Positions 1-10,146 are shown, counted from the first letter of the stretch. The stretch: DNA of 64,000 bases from Vibrio sp. 10N (GCF_036245475.1 NZ_BTPM01000001.1:434001-498000), one strand, 5' to 3'. Numbers and translations: made by a program. Notes: a model not told the origin generated them from the sequence alone.

Positions 1-587
1 TTGCTGAATCACTCGAGCGCCGCAGTATATTAGGTGTGTTCGGGTATCGCCGCCCATCAAGAACTAAGAACAAATTTAAGAAGAAAGACTTCAAATACCA
101 AAAAGAGACCGATACCTATCGCTGTCCAGAAGGGCAAGAACTTATCTATAAAACCACAACACGCGCAGGCTATCGCTCATACGCTTCAGACCCGAAACAA
201 TGTGCGTTTTGCCCCGTTCGGGACGACTGTACTAAGAGTGAAAATATGCAGAAGGTCATAACGCGTCACCTTTATAGTGAGACGGTGGAGCGAGCCAATC
301 AAATGCGACTCTCTAGCTACGGAAAGAAGACGTATCGGAGGCGAAGTGAAACAGTAGAACGAAGCTTCGCCGATGCAAAACAACACCATGGCCACCGTTA
401 CGCGCGCTACCGCGGTCTCGCAAAAGTGCAAATGCAATGTTGGTTAGCCGCTGCCGCTCAAAACATCAAGAAGATAGCGTTGGTGGTGAGCTATCTGCGA
501 AAAATGGGCCTAAATAAGGCAGAAATAAGTCAAATACTAGCCTCTGTATGCCGATTTAAGCCTTACTCACTTCAGAACGCTATCTAA
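1..587 (+). CDS. IS1182-family transposase, C-terminal part (truncated by window edge)
   Basis: This is the last ~194 residues of the transposase found complete at 57208-58644, with identical protein sequence over the shared part. It includes the Cys-rich segment (CAFCPVRDDC) and the C-terminal part of the catalytic region with SETVERSFADAKQHHG, which would carry the final acidic residue of a DDE-type catalytic site. There is no start in the window because the gene begins upstream. It looks intact rather than decayed. Confidence 0.9.
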   Translation, partial: AESLERRSILGVFGYRRPSRTKNKFKKKDFKYQKETDTYRCPEGQELIYKTTTRAGYRSYASDPKQCAFCPVRDDCTKSENMQKVITRHLYSETVERANQMRLSSYGKKTYRRRSETVERSFADAKQHHGHRYARYRGLAKVQMQCWLAAAAQNIKKIALVVSYLRKMGLNKAEISQILASVCRFKPYSLQNAI

Positions 588-623
588 CAAAAGATATCGC
601 GATCGCGGCCTACGGCCGCTCCG

Positions 624-655
624 AAAAAAGAACCCCGCTTGAAAAAGCGGGGTTC
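624..655 (-). terminator. Inward-protecting hairpin at IS right end (copy 1)
   Basis: A 10-bp perfect stem (AACCCCGCTT / AAGCGGGGTT) has a run of six A on its left side. Read on the minus strand it is therefore a stem followed by a U-tract, a factor-independent terminator. It would stop transcription entering the element from the right against the transposase gene. The plus-strand side has no U-tract. Confidence 0.7.
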
Positions 656-667
656 GTCAGCAATCTG

Positions 668-697
668 GGCCGTATCGAAAGATACGGCTTTTTTGCA
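668..697 (+). terminator. Terminator hairpin abutting the IS copy 1 end
   Basis: The stem is GGCCGTATC / GATACGGCT with a GAAA tetraloop and a TTTTTT tract. It begins exactly at the first base after the IS end. By analogy with copy 2, this hairpin is probably the target site and should be repeated left of the element, outside the window. A near-identical second copy lies at 781-809. Confidence 0.75.
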
Positions 698-780
698 TTT
701 GATGCTCCCAAGCTTTGCAAGCTTGATGTCGCAGACCTAGGCGGCCCCGTACGAGTCCTGTAGGGGGAGCCACTTTAAAG
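698..780. other. Unidentified structured segment between two near-identical terminators
   Basis: No ORF is seen. The segment contains a perfect 5-bp stem with a 7-nt loop (CAAGC TTTGCAA GCTTG at ~711-727), the geometry of a tRNA anticodon arm. It ends in TAGGGGGAGCCA, like a tRNA 3' end with CCA, and GCTCCC/GGGAGC could close it. No proper D arm or T arm can be drawn, so it is not called a tRNA. It may be a decayed tRNA gene or another small structured RNA. Confidence 0.3.
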
Positions 781-809
781 AAGGCCGTATCGAAAGATGC
801 GGCTTTTTT
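781..809 (+). terminator. Second copy of the GGCCGTATC-GAAA terminator
   Basis: The stem-loop and T-tract are the same as at 668-697, with one change in the stem (GATGCGG for GATACGG, leaving a G-U pair). Both copies are followed by GCATTT. The repeat suggests a duplicated unit of structured RNA plus terminator. Confidence 0.75.
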
Positions 810-851
810 GCATTTTTAATTCCCAAACTTTTTTGTCCATTCCGTAAAGCA

Positions 852-880
852 ATAAAAAAGCCCCGCAAATTCTGCGAGGC
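852..880 (-). terminator. Terminator of the Na+/H+ antiporter gene
   Basis: On the minus strand the hairpin GCCTCGCA...TGCGGGGC is followed by TTTTTTATT, 20 bases after the antiporter stop codon. Confidence 0.75.
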
Positions 881-900
881 CAATTTGAGTCAACTGGTTG

Positions 901-2223
901 CTAATCCTGCTGAGTTTTTATCTCGCCCTCAGGTTGCGTTTCTTTCTGCATCTCTTTCTCAGCTAATTTGGCCTTCTCAATCATAGGTGTGATGGTTGAG
1001 CCTTGAATCAAGATAGAGAACACCACCACGGAGTAGGTCATGACCATGATGATTTCTTTCACATCGATAAGCTTATCTTCGATCACCCAGATTCCTGATG
1101 GGATAGACAGTGCCATCGCCAGTGCCAGACCTCCGCGTAAGCCTCCCCAAGTGAGAATTCGCACTGACCAAGGGTTGTAGCGACGATAGCGCTTAAAACC
1201 AACGTAGGCTAACGCGACGCTTAAATAGCGCGCGCAAAGCACAAGAGGTACAGAGATGGCCATCATGATCCAGTCTTCTTGGTGGAATTGGAACAGCAGC
1301 ATCGACATACCAATAAGCAGAAATAGCACGCCATTTAAGAACTCATCAACAAGCTCCCAAAAGTGGTCAAGGTGCTCCTCTGATTCTTTCGAGAATCCAA
1401 TGTAGCGGGTCCAGTTGCCAATCATGATGCCAGACACCACCATGGAGAGAGGGCCGGATACGTGAAGGAACTCGGCAAAAGCATACCCTGCAGTTGGGAT
1501 ACCTATGGTGAGTAGCAACTCCATCGAGTGATCGTCGGTTGAGCTTATGAGGTAATGGAACACCAGACCGAGCGCAAAGCCATAAACAATGCCACCAATG
1601 GCTTCTTGTAAGAATAATGCAGTAACGCTGCCTACAGTTGGTGCTTCCGTGCCGAAAGCAATGGTAAATAGGGTAACAAAGATCACCAACCCAAAGCCGT
1701 CATTGAACAGAGACTCACCCTCTACTTGGGTAGAAATGCGCTGAGGCGCATCCAGCTTCTTAACGATAGCGAGCACGGCAATGGGGTCGGTAGGTGAAAT
1801 CAGTGCACCAAACAACAGACAGTAGATAAGACCAAAATCAATCCCGATCAGTAAGCAGAACCCATACAGAACAAAACCGATGAAGAACGTAGAGAATAAA
1901 GTCGCAGCCAACGCAAGAACTGTGATTTCCCATTTCTGATCTTTCAGGTAAGGAAGTTTGATACCTAAACCACCGGCAAACAATAGAAAGCCAAGAATGC
2001 CCTGCAGTAGAAAGTCTTCAAAATCGATGTCAGCGACGGTTTCTGTCGCGAGCTCGGTTAAATGAAACCAATCATTTTGACCTGCGACTAAGATGAGCAG
2101 TGATAGCATCATTGCCCCAGCAGTTATTGCGATGGTGGTTTGCATTTTACCTATCTTGCTGTTTATTAGAGCAATTAGCATGGCTGCCGCGGATAAAAAG
2201 CACAAAGTCTGATAGACGGACAT
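901..2223 (-). CDS. nhaP: Na+/H+ antiporter, CPA1 (NhaP-type) family
   Basis: This is a predicted inner-membrane cation/proton antiporter of about 440 residues with some 12 hydrophobic segments. The CPA1 signature motifs are clear: ISPTDPIAV at residues ~142-150 and EGESLFND at ~168-175, which carry the conserved ion-binding acidic residues. The C-terminal tail after the last membrane segment is short and charged (EKAKLAEKEMQKETQPEG), without a regulatory domain. The start is taken as ATG at 2223, because the AGGTG ribosome site lies 5 bases before it but only 2 before the GTG at 2226. It stands alone, divergent from metH. Substrate choice (Na+, K+ or Li+) cannot be read from the sequence. 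Confidence 0.85.
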   Translation of the reverse strand: MSVYQTLCFLSAAAMLIALINSKIGKMQTTIAITAGAMMLSLLILVAGQNDWFHLTELATETVADIDFEDFLLQGILGFLLFAGGLGIKLPYLKDQKWEITVLALAATLFSTFFIGFVLYGFCLLIGIDFGLIYCLLFGALISPTDPIAVLAIVKKLDAPQRISTQVEGESLFNDGFGLVIFVTLFTIAFGTEAPTVGSVTALFLQEAIGGIVYGFALGLVFHYLISSTDDHSMELLLTIGIPTAGYAFAEFLHVSGPLSMVVSGIMIGNWTRYIGFSKESEEHLDHFWELVDEFLNGVLFLLIGMSMLLFQFHQEDWIMMAISVPLVLCARYLSVALAYVGFKRYRRYNPWSVRILTWGGLRGGLALAMALSIPSGIWVIEDKLIDVKEIIMVMTYSVVVFSILIQGSTITPMIEKAKLAEKEMQKETQPEGEIKTQQD

Positions 2224-2447
2224 CACTTCACCTAGATATGTAAATAAATGTTAATGGGATTTTGTTCTTCTCACTCATGAATATCAATCTCTATTTGCTA
2301 ATTTATTTGTCAAATCTATATTTTGATGTGGCTTGAGCGGGGTCGTTGCTTTTTATTCGTTCCGTTGACTAACTCGACGACGAACGACTTGTTTCTGCTT
2401 CGAGAGTCCGATAGTTTGAAGGGATAACAAGTCAGTAAAGATTTTTT

Positions 2448-2463
2448 AGACGTCTAGATTTCT
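2448..2463 (+). promoter_or_regulatory. MetJ operator (tandem met boxes) upstream of metH
   Basis: A perfect met box AGACGTCT (2448-2455) is followed directly by a second, 6-of-8 match AGATTTCT (2456-2463). MetJ binds two or more contiguous 8-bp boxes co-operatively with S-adenosylmethionine. The site lies ~50 bp before the metH start, so repression of metH by methionine supply is likely. Confidence 0.7.
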
Positions 2464-2512
2464 AAAAAATCTGTGATACGATGACAGCATTAGCAAGGAA
2501 TGAGGCAGTATC

Positions 2513-5500
2513 GTGGGAAGTAGTAAGTACGTTGAAAGCAGTCATGCTCAAGGTAAGAAATCGCAGATAGAAAATCAGCTCAAGCAGCGAATTCTTTTGA
2601 TCGATGGTGGTATGGGCACCATGATCCAAGGATACAAGCTTGAAGAAGAGGACTATCGCGGTGAGCGTTTTGCAGAGTGGCAGTGTGATCTTAAAGGTAA
2701 CAATGATCTTTTAGTTTTAACTCAGCCAGATCTTATTAAAGAGATCCATAGCGGTTACCTAGAAGCGGGTGCGGATATTCTTGAAACCAACACTTTCAAC
2801 GCCACTACAATCGCTATGGCCGATTATGAGATGGAATCGCTGAGTGAGGAAATCAACTACGAAGCGGCCAGACTTGCCAGAATCGCTGCCGATGAGTGGA
2901 CAGCCAAAACGCCAGAACGCCCTCGTTATGTCGCCGGTGTACTTGGCCCAACCAACCGTACCTGTTCAATCTCTCCTGATGTAAATGATCCAGGCTACCG
3001 TAATGTTAGTTTTGATGAGCTGGTGGAAGCGTATTCTGAATCCACTCGCGCGCTGATTCGCGGTGGCAGTGACTTAATTCTTATTGAAACCATCTTCGAT
3101 ACCCTAAATGCAAAAGCCTGTTCGTTTGCGGTTGAATCGGTATTTGAAGAGCTAGGCATTGAGCTTCCAGTGATGATCTCAGGTACCATCACCGATGCGT
3201 CTGGTCGTACGCTTTCAGGGCAAACCACTGAGGCTTTCTACAACGCACTGCGCCACGTGCAGCCACTCTCTTTCGGTCTTAACTGTGCACTTGGCCCTGA
3301 TGAGCTAAGACAGTATGTTGAAGAGATGTCACGCATCTCTGAAGGTTTCGTCTCTGCGCACCCGAATGCTGGTCTACCGAATGCCTTTGGTGAATACGAC
3401 CTGTCCCCTGAAGACATGGCAGAGCATATCGGCGAATGGGCACGAAGTGGCTTCCTAAACCTAGTGGGTGGCTGTTGTGGTACCACGCCTGAGCATATTC
3501 GTCAGATGGCAAAGGCCGTTGAGGGAGTGACGCCACGTCCACTACCTGAACTGCCTGTCGCTTGTCGACTATCCGGTCTAGAGCCGCTAACCATTGAAAA
3601 AGAATCCCTATTCATCAACGTTGGTGAACGTACCAACGTGACAGGTTCTGCTCGCTTTAAGCGTCTTATCAAAGAAGAGCTGTATGATGAAGCGTTAGAA
3701 GTGGCTCGTCAGCAAGTTGAGAATGGCGCGCAGATCATCGATATCAACATGGATGAAGGCATGCTTGATGCCGAAGCCTGTATGGTTCGATTCCTCAATC
3801 TTTGTGCTTCTGAGCCAGAGATCTCCAAAGTGCCTATCATGGTTGATTCTTCTAAGTGGGAAGTCATCGAGGCGGGTCTTAAGTGTATCCAAGGTAAAGG
3901 CATTGTTAACTCCATCTCGCTAAAAGAAGGCAAAGAGAAGTTTGTTGAGCAAGCGAAGCTGATCCGCCGTTATGGCGCGGCGGTTATCGTGATGGCGTTT
4001 GACGAAGTGGGTCAGGCGGAAACTCGCGAGCGCAAGCTAGAAATCTGTACCAATGCCTATCGTATTCTTGTAGATGAAGTCGGCTTCCCACCAGAAGACA
4101 TCATCTTTGACCCGAATATCTTCGCGGTGGCGACAGGTATTGAAGAGCACAATAACTACGCAGTCGACTTTATCGAAGCGGTAGCAGACATCAAACGTGA
4201 CCTGCCACACGCAATGATCTCCGGTGGTGTCTCCAACGTTTCCTTCTCATTCCGTGGTAACAACTATGTACGTGAAGCGATCCATGCCGTGTTCCTGTAC
4301 CACTGTTTCAAGAACGGTATGGATATGGGTATCGTTAATGCCGGTCAGCTCGAGATCTACGATAACGTTCCTGACAAACTGCGTGAAGCGGTAGAAGATG
4401 TCGTACTCAACCGTCGTGATGATGGTACTGAGCGCCTGCTTGATATTGCTGCTGAATACGCCAATAAAGGCGTTGGTAAAGAAGATGATGCCAGTGCACT
4501 AGAGTGGCGCACATGGCCAGTAGAAAAGCGCCTAGAGCATGCTCTGGTTAAAGGCATCACTGAGTTCATCGTCGAAGATACCGAAGAAGCGCGCGTCAAT
4601 GCCTCAAAACCTCTCGAGGTAATTGAAGGCCCACTAATGGATGGTATGAACGTGGTCGGTGACCTATTTGGTGAAGGTAAGATGTTCCTTCCTCAGGTAG
4701 TAAAATCGGCTCGTGTTATGAAGCAGGCCGTAGCGCACCTTGAGCCATTTATTAACGCCTCCAAACAAGCGGGTTCGAGTAACGGTAAGATCCTTCTGGC
4801 GACCGTTAAGGGTGATGTTCACGATATCGGTAAGAACATCGTTGGCGTGGTTTTGCAGTGTAACAACTACGAGATCATCGATCTTGGTGTCATGGTGCCT
4901 TGTGAGAAGATCCTTAAAGTCGCCAAAGAAGAAAACGTCGACATCATTGGTCTGTCTGGTCTCATCACACCATCGCTTGATGAAATGGTTCACGTTGCTA
5001 AAGAGATGGAGCGTCAAGGCTTCGACTTGCCACTCTTGATTGGCGGCGCGACGACATCCAAAGCGCATACTGCGGTTAAGATTGAGCAGAACTACAGTGA
5101 GCCAGTGGTATACGTGAATAACGCATCACGAGCAGTTGGCGTATGTACTTCGCTACTTTCTAACGAACTAAAACCTGCGTTTGTTGAGAAGCTAGATCTC
5201 GATTATGAACGCGTTCGTGACCAGCATAACCGCAAGAAGCCACGTACTAAGCCAGTGACGTTGGAAAAAGCGCGTGCAAACAAGGTCGACATCGATTGGC
5301 AGAACTACACACCGCCAAAACCGGCTAAACCGGGCGTGCACGTGTTTGAAAACTTTGATGTGGCGATACTGCGTAATTACATCGACTGGACACCATTCTT
5401 CATGACTTGGTCGCTGGTGGGCAAGTACCCAGCCATTCTAGAACATGAAGAAGTGGGTGAAGAGGCGAAGCGTTTGTACAAAGACGCTAACGACCTACTC

Positions 5501-6220
5501 GATCGTGTTGAGCGTGAAGGGTTGTTAAAAGCAGCGGGCATGTGCGCACTGTTCCCTGCAGCGTCTGTGGGTGACGACATCGAAGTTTATACCGATGAAA
5601 CACGCAGTGAAGTTCGCACTGTGCTTCATAACCTTCGTCAGCAGACTGAGAAGCCAAAAGGTTTCAACTACTGTCTATCGGATTACATTGCGCCAAAAGA
5701 GAGTGGCAAGCAAGATTGGATTGGCGCCTTTGCGGTAACCGGCGGCATTGGCGAGCGTGAACTTGCCGATGAATACAAGGCGCAAGGTGATGACTACAAT
5801 GCCATCATGATCCAAGCGGTAGCTGATCGATTGGCGGAAGCTTTTGCTGAGTACCTGCACGAGAAAGTGCGTAAAGAGATCTGGGGCTACTCTGCGGATG
5901 AAGCGTTGTCGAATGACGACCTTATTCGCGAGAAATACCAAGGTATTCGTCCGGCACCAGGTTACCCTGCGTGTCCAGAGCACACAGAGAAGGGGTCGCT
6001 TTGGGAAATGCTGAATGTAGAGGAAACTATTGGCATGTCACTCACCACAAGCTATGCGATGTGGCCAGGTGCTTCAGTCTCCGGTTGGTACTTCTCACAC
6101 CCTGATTCTCGCTACTTTGCGATTGCGCAAATTCAGCAAGACCAAGTAGATAGCTACGCTGACCGTAAGGGTTGGAGCTTAGAAGAAGCTGAGAAGTGGC
6201 TTGGTCCTAACATCAACTAG
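2513..6220 (+). CDS. metH: Cobalamin-dependent methionine synthase
   Basis: MetH transfers the methyl group of 5-methyltetrahydrofolate to homocysteine through cobalamin, making methionine in the cytoplasm. It is 1235 residues, the usual length. The domains are in the normal order. The homocysteine-binding barrel has zinc ligands in GLNCALGP (C258) and GGCC (C321-C322). It is followed by the pterin-binding barrel (~360-650). The cobalamin domain carries the axial histidine motif DVHDIGK near residue 767. The C-terminal S-adenosylmethionine-dependent reactivation domain follows from about 910. The start is GTG, with a purine-rich GAGG upstream. It is a single-gene unit with a MetJ box before it and a terminator after it. 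Confidence 0.97.
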   Translation: MGSSKYVESSHAQGKKSQIENQLKQRILLIDGGMGTMIQGYKLEEEDYRGERFAEWQCDLKGNNDLLVLTQPDLIKEIHSGYLEAGADILETNTFNATTIAMADYEMESLSEEINYEAARLARIAADEWTAKTPERPRYVAGVLGPTNRTCSISPDVNDPGYRNVSFDELVEAYSESTRALIRGGSDLILIETIFDTLNAKACSFAVESVFEELGIELPVMISGTITDASGRTLSGQTTEAFYNALRHVQPLSFGLNCALGPDELRQYVEEMSRISEGFVSAHPNAGLPNAFGEYDLSPEDMAEHIGEWARSGFLNLVGGCCGTTPEHIRQMAKAVEGVTPRPLPELPVACRLSGLEPLTIEKESLFINVGERTNVTGSARFKRLIKEELYDEALEVARQQVENGAQIIDINMDEGMLDAEACMVRFLNLCASEPEISKVPIMVDSSKWEVIEAGLKCIQGKGIVNSISLKEGKEKFVEQAKLIRRYGAAVIVMAFDEVGQAETRERKLEICTNAYRILVDEVGFPPEDIIFDPNIFAVATGIEEHNNYAVDFIEAVADIKRDLPHAMISGGVSNVSFSFRGNNYVREAIHAVFLYHCFKNGMDMGIVNAGQLEIYDNVPDKLREAVEDVVLNRRDDGTERLLDIAAEYANKGVGKEDDASALEWRTWPVEKRLEHALVKGITEFIVEDTEEARVNASKPLEVIEGPLMDGMNVVGDLFGEGKMFLPQVVKSARVMKQAVAHLEPFINASKQAGSSNGKILLATVKGDVHDIGKNIVGVVLQCNNYEIIDLGVMVPCEKILKVAKEENVDIIGLSGLITPSLDEMVHVAKEMERQGFDLPLLIGGATTSKAHTAVKIEQNYSEPVVYVNNASRAVGVCTSLLSNELKPAFVEKLDLDYERVRDQHNRKKPRTKPVTLEKARANKVDIDWQNYTPPKPAKPGVHVFENFDVAILRNYIDWTPFFMTWSLVGKYPAILEHEEVGEEAKRLYKDANDLLDRVEREGLLKAAGMCALFPAASVGDDIEVYTDETRSEVRTVLHNLRQQTEKPKGFNYCLSDYIAPKESGKQDWIGAFAVTGGIGERELADEYKAQGDDYNAIMIQAVADRLAEAFAEYLHEKVRKEIWGYSADEALSNDDLIREKYQGIRPAPGYPACPEHTEKGSLWEMLNVEETIGMSLTTSYAMWPGASVSGWYFSHPDSRYFAIAQIQQDQVDSYADRKGWSLEEAEKWLGPNIN

Positions 6221-6240
6221 CGTTGAGAGCTTATAAAGCA

Positions 6241-6267
6241 AAACGGCACCGAAAGGTGCCGTTTTTT
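6241..6267 (+). terminator. metH terminator
   Basis: The stem AAAACGGCACC / GGTGCCGTTTT has a GAAA loop, followed by a T-tract. A-tract symmetry may let it serve the convergent minus-strand gene too. Confidence 0.85.
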
Positions 6268-6310
6268 GTTTATGGTTCGATTAGTACAAGCAGTATTTGT
6301 ACTTAACCAC

Positions 6311-7579
6311 TTAGTGTTTGGCTTTTGGAAATACTTTCACCATCTTGATGCGGTTTTCTTCCAATTCAACAATTTCCATCTGATGGCCGGCGACTTGAAC
6401 ACTTAAATGACTTTCTGGAATATCTTCTAAGTACTCGAGGATAAGGCCGTTCAATGTGCGAGGGCCATCGGTAGGCAGGGTCCACTTCAACCCTTTGTTG
6501 ATATCCCGGATATTGGCACTGCCTTCAATAAGGAAACTGCCATCGCCCTGCGGGGTGATTTCATCTGAGAGCGTGGGTGCCATGGACGTAGTGAACTCAC
6601 CGACAATCTCTTCCAGAATATCTTCAAGTGTAACCAGTCCATTGATATCGCCATACTCATCCACAATGAGGCCGATACGCTCTTTGTTGCGTTGGAACTT
6701 GAGCATTTGCACATTCAATGGCGTACCTTCAGGAATGAAGTACACCTCATCAGCGCTGCGAAGTAGGGTCTCTTTCGTGAACTCGTTTTTCTCTAACATC
6801 AAACGATACGACTCACGCAGCCTGATCATTCCTACCACTTCATCAATTTGATCGCGATACAGCACCACTCGGCCATGAGGAGAGTGGGTTAACTGGCGAA
6901 CAATCGATTTCCAGTCATCATTAATGTTGATGCCAGTGATCTCGTTACGTGGGATCATGATGTCATTCACGGTCACGTGTTCAAGGTCGAGGATCGAAAT
7001 CAGCATGTCTTGGTGACGACGCGGGATAAGCGATCCCGCCTCATTGACCACGGTGCGCAGCTCTTCCGAGCTCAAATGGTCTTCATCGTTATGAGCGACT
7101 CGAAGTCCAAGTAGGCGGATAAAGCCGTTAGTAATGAAGTTAACCAGGATAACCAGAGGCGAGAGCAGCTTCATTAGGATCGTGAGTACGATACTACTCA
7201 TAAACGACACTCGCTCAGGGTAGAGAGCGGCAAGCGTTTTTGGTGTTACTTCCGCAAACACCAAGATAATCATCGTCAGTGCACCGGTTGCGATAGCGAC
7301 ACCTAAGTCACCGAATAAACGCAGGCCAAGTACCGTAGCGATTGCAGATGCCAGTATATTAACTAGGTTGTTGCCGATTAGGATCAGGCCGATGAGTCGG
7401 TCAGGGCGGCTAAGCAGTTTCTCAACGCGCTTTGCACCTTTGTGGCCTGTTTTAGATAAATGCTTAAGTCTGTATCGGTTCAAAGACATCATCCCTGTCT
7501 CTGAACCCGAGAAATAGCCGGAAATTACAATTAGACCTGCAAGGATTGCAAATAAAATACCGGTCGAAATGTCGTCCAA
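6311..7579 (-). CDS. yfjD: CNNM/CorC-HlyC family membrane protein (YfjD/CorB-like)
   Basis: The 422-residue protein has an N-terminal DUF21/CNNM membrane domain (about four hydrophobic helices to residue ~150, including the family motif EVTPKTLA). A CBS-domain pair follows (~190-330, with IVDEYGDINGLVTLEDILEEIVGE), then a C-terminal CorC/HlyC transporter-associated domain. Relatives are linked to magnesium or divalent-cation efflux. The start codon appears to be TTG (7579), giving the conserved N-terminus before the first helix, with AGGG and AAGGA purine stretches upstream. The ypjD gene lies upstream on the same strand 95 bp away, and the pair is probably co-transcribed. Confidence 0.85.
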   Translation of the reverse strand: MDDISTGILFAILAGLIVISGYFSGSETGMMSLNRYRLKHLSKTGHKGAKRVEKLLSRPDRLIGLILIGNNLVNILASAIATVLGLRLFGDLGVAIATGALTMIILVFAEVTPKTLAALYPERVSFMSSIVLTILMKLLSPLVILVNFITNGFIRLLGLRVAHNDEDHLSSEELRTVVNEAGSLIPRRHQDMLISILDLEHVTVNDIMIPRNEITGININDDWKSIVRQLTHSPHGRVVLYRDQIDEVVGMIRLRESYRLMLEKNEFTKETLLRSADEVYFIPEGTPLNVQMLKFQRNKERIGLIVDEYGDINGLVTLEDILEEIVGEFTTSMAPTLSDEITPQGDGSFLIEGSANIRDINKGLKWTLPTDGPRTLNGLILEYLEDIPESHLSVQVAGHQMEIVELEENRIKMVKVFPKAKH

Positions 7580-7674
7580 TGCCCTAGAATTCCTTTAGTT
7601 AATAGCTGGTTAATTTATGAACTACTTAATCCCTATTGTCAACGCGCCTTTGGTCGTAGTGCGTTGAGGGTCGC

Positions 7675-8469
7675 TTAGTTCAAAATGATCTCTCTTACGA
7701 AGCGGCTGCCAAAATAAGCGAGAGTGAGAAGAGTGGCTCCTGCCACGGCAAACCAAGTCACTTTTTTGCCGCGCCAGCCTTTTTGATAATGGCCCCACAG
7801 CAGCACTGAATAAATGATCCATGCGAAGAAGGACAAAATACCTTTGTGCGCTTTCCCTTGAGCAAACATGTCTTGGACAAATACAAAACCTGTGATCAAG
7901 GTAGCGGTTAATAAGCCTGTACCGATGAGAATGATATTGAAAAGCTGCCTTTCCACCATCATTAATGGAGGAAGGTTAGGGTTAATCGTTAGCGCTTTTT
8001 TGTTTTTTAGTTTGTGATCGAGCCACGCCAGTTGCAGCGCATACAGTGCGCCAATCGACAGCGTCGAGTAAGAAAACAGCGCCAGTGAAATATGAATCAA
8101 CAGTTTCGGGTTGTGCTCGAGATGAGTAATAAAGGCGGTTGGCACAAATGTGGCTGCAGTAAGGTTGATGGCTGCGAAGCTGTAGACGACAGGAAGTAAG
8201 AACCAAATTCGGGTCTTCACCATCGCAACGCTCATGAACAGCGAAATAATGAAGCTGATCAAAGAGGCGACATTGAGAATACTTAAGTTCTGACCATTGC
8301 CGCTGAAGATTAAGTCACTGAGCAGCACTGCATGAAACGTCAGCGCGAGAACAGCACTAACCAGAACAGTTTTCGTACGGATCCCGACCTGTTGAACCAA
8401 GCCTGGGATGATAGTTGCGATGGCCAGCCCATAAAGTATGGCGGCCGCAATTGCGATTAAACTGTCCAT
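7675..8469 (-). CDS. ypjD: Inner-membrane protein YpjD, cytochrome c assembly (CcsA/HemX-like) fold
   Basis: The 264-residue integral membrane protein has about eight hydrophobic helices and resembles CcsA/CcmC-type cytochrome c assembly proteins (the family also called HemX-like). Histidines in the membrane region (FHAVLLSD, LLIHISLALFSY, HKGILSFFAW) fit the family's haem-ligand pattern. The exact function of YpjD is not established. It is divergent from ffh and upstream of the CorC-like gene, an order also known from enterobacteria. Confidence 0.8.
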   Translation of the reverse strand: MDSLIAIAAAILYGLAIATIIPGLVQQVGIRTKTVLVSAVLALTFHAVLLSDLIFSGNGQNLSILNVASLISFIISLFMSVAMVKTRIWFLLPVVYSFAAINLTAATFVPTAFITHLEHNPKLLIHISLALFSYSTLSIGALYALQLAWLDHKLKNKKALTINPNLPPLMMVERQLFNIILIGTGLLTATLITGFVFVQDMFAQGKAHKGILSFFAWIIYSVLLWGHYQKGWRGKKVTWFAVAGATLLTLAYFGSRFVREIILN

Positions 8470-8548
8470 TTTTCCTAAAAAATCGATTGCTTAGAGCTCG
8501 AATTATACCCTGCATCGTCCTGTTGGGCTACGTCAGATGTAAAAACTA

Positions 8549-8603
8549 TTGACTCGTATTTGATCTTGTTAGATATGACTCTCACTGCTGGCTAAGGTAT
8601 ACT
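8549..8603 (+). promoter_or_regulatory. Candidate ffh promoter(s)
   Basis: TTGACT (8549-8554) could be a -35 element with an AT-rich -10 near 8571-8577. A second possibility is the near-consensus -10 TATACT at 8598-8603 with ATGACT 17 bp upstream. Both fall in the gap between divergent ypjD and ffh. Confidence 0.45.
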
Positions 8604-8642
8604 CACTGCAATTGATCGCCAGTTTGAAGCGAAGAGAAAGAA

Positions 8643-10028
8643 ATGTTTGAGAATTTAACGGATCGTCTATCCAAAACGCTGAAGAACATCAGCGGTAAAG
8701 GTCGTCTGACCGAAGACAACATCAAAGACACGCTACGCGAAGTTCGTATGGCGTTGCTTGAGGCGGACGTTGCGCTGCCAGTTGTTCGAGAATTTATTAA
8801 AGGCGTTAAAGAGCGCGCTGTTGGTGTTGAGGTGTCTAAATCACTCACACCGGGCCAAGAGTTCATCAAGATTGTTCAAACTGAACTTGAACACGTCATG
8901 GGTGAATCGAATGAAGCGCTTGACCTTGCAGCGCAGCCGCCAGCCGTCATTCTTATGGCAGGTCTACAAGGTGCCGGTAAAACCACTAGTGTGGGTAAGC
9001 TCTCTAAGCTTCTAAACGAGCGTGAGAAAAAGAAAGTATTGGTTGTGTCTGCCGACGTATATCGTCCAGCGGCAATCAAGCAGCTTGAAACATTGGCCGG
9101 TGACGTGGGTGTGGACTTCTTCCCATCGACAGCTGATCAAAAGCCTATCGATATTGCTAATGCTGCAATCGATCATGCTAAGAAGAAATTCTACGACGTA
9201 CTGATTGTCGATACTGCGGGTCGCTTAGCGGTTGACCATGAAATGATGGATGAAATCCAACAGCTTCATACTGCTATTAACCCAGTTGAAACCTTGTTCG
9301 TGGTTGATGCCATGACAGGTCAAGATGCGGCGAACACGGCAAAAGCCTTCGGTGATGCACTGCCACTAACTGGTGTGATCCTGACTAAGGTGGATGGTGA
9401 TGCACGTGGTGGTGCGGCGCTATCCGTTCGTCATATCACAGGCAAACCAATTAAGTTCTTGGGTGTGGGTGAGAAGACCGACGCACTAGAACCGTTCCAC
9501 CCAGATCGCGTGGCTTCACGTATCCTTGGTATGGGTGACGTTCTTTCTCTTATCGAAGACCTTCAGCGTAATGTCGATACTGAGAAAGCCGAGAAAATGG
9601 CGAAGAAGTTCAAGGAGAAGAAAGGTTTCGACCTTGAGGACTTCCGTGAGCAGCTTGGTCAAATGCAGAACATGGGCGGTATGATGGGCATGATGGATAA
9701 GCTTCCAGGCATGTCAAACCTGCCAGACAACGTCAAAGACAAAGTAGACGACAAGATGTTCAAGCAGATGGAAGCCATCATCAACTCAATGACCATGAAA
9801 GAGCGTCAGCGTCCTGAGCTTATCAAAGGCTCTCGCAAAAAACGTATCGCGGCAGGTTCTGGTACTCAGGTACAAGATGTGAACCGTCTGCTTAAGCAGT
9901 TCACCCAAATGCAGAAGATGATGAAGAAGATGCAGAAAGGTGGCATGCGCGGCATGATGCGTAACATGCAAGGCATGATGGGTGGTATGGGCGGCGGTGG
10001 CGGCGGTTTCAATCCGTTTGGTCGTTAA
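8643..10028 (+). CDS. ffh: Signal recognition particle GTPase Ffh (SRP54)
   Basis: Ffh binds 4.5S RNA and signal sequences and delivers nascent membrane proteins to FtsY and the translocon. The 461 residues show the N-terminal four-helix N domain and the G domain. The G domain has P-loop GLQGAGKTT (~residue 107), the DTAGR motif and TKVDGDARGG. The methionine-rich M domain at the C-terminus has stretches such as MQNMGGMMGMMDK and ends in a Gly-rich tail. The ribosome site GAAGAGAAAG precedes the ATG. The rpsP operon lies downstream, as in many gammaproteobacteria. Confidence 0.97.
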   Translation: MFENLTDRLSKTLKNISGKGRLTEDNIKDTLREVRMALLEADVALPVVREFIKGVKERAVGVEVSKSLTPGQEFIKIVQTELEHVMGESNEALDLAAQPPAVILMAGLQGAGKTTSVGKLSKLLNEREKKKVLVVSADVYRPAAIKQLETLAGDVGVDFFPSTADQKPIDIANAAIDHAKKKFYDVLIVDTAGRLAVDHEMMDEIQQLHTAINPVETLFVVDAMTGQDAANTAKAFGDALPLTGVILTKVDGDARGGAALSVRHITGKPIKFLGVGEKTDALEPFHPDRVASRILGMGDVLSLIEDLQRNVDTEKAEKMAKKFKEKKGFDLEDFREQLGQMQNMGGMMGMMDKLPGMSNLPDNVKDKVDDKMFKQMEAIINSMTMKERQRPELIKGSRKKRIAAGSGTQVQDVNRLLKQFTQMQKMMKKMQKGGMRGMMRNMQGMMGGMGGGGGGFNPFGR

Positions 10029-10146
10029 TCATACGATGAGCACAGGGTAATGAAGCAGCTGAAAGCAACTCATTGATCTTTCAAACTGTTACCCAGCTCA
10101 CATCTTCACCACTGTTCAAAAACTGGTGAAAAAATAGCTAAACCCC

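Larger units (their letters stand above)
1..667 (+). mobile_element. IS1182-type insertion sequence, copy 1 (right part only)
   Basis: The window opens inside an insertion sequence. Positions 1-667 match positions 58058-58724 of the complete copy. The only difference I noticed is at 595 (G here, A at 58652). The right terminal repeat ends in GTCAGCAATCTG at 656-667. Its left part lies outside the window. Immediately after the end comes a terminator-like hairpin (668-697), the same kind of target as copy 2. The near identity of the copies suggests recent transposition. Confidence 0.9.

Noticed and set aside
698..780. A functional tRNA gene
   Set aside because: Only an anticodon-like arm and a CCA-like end are visible; no D arm, T arm or proper 7-bp acceptor pairing can be drawn.
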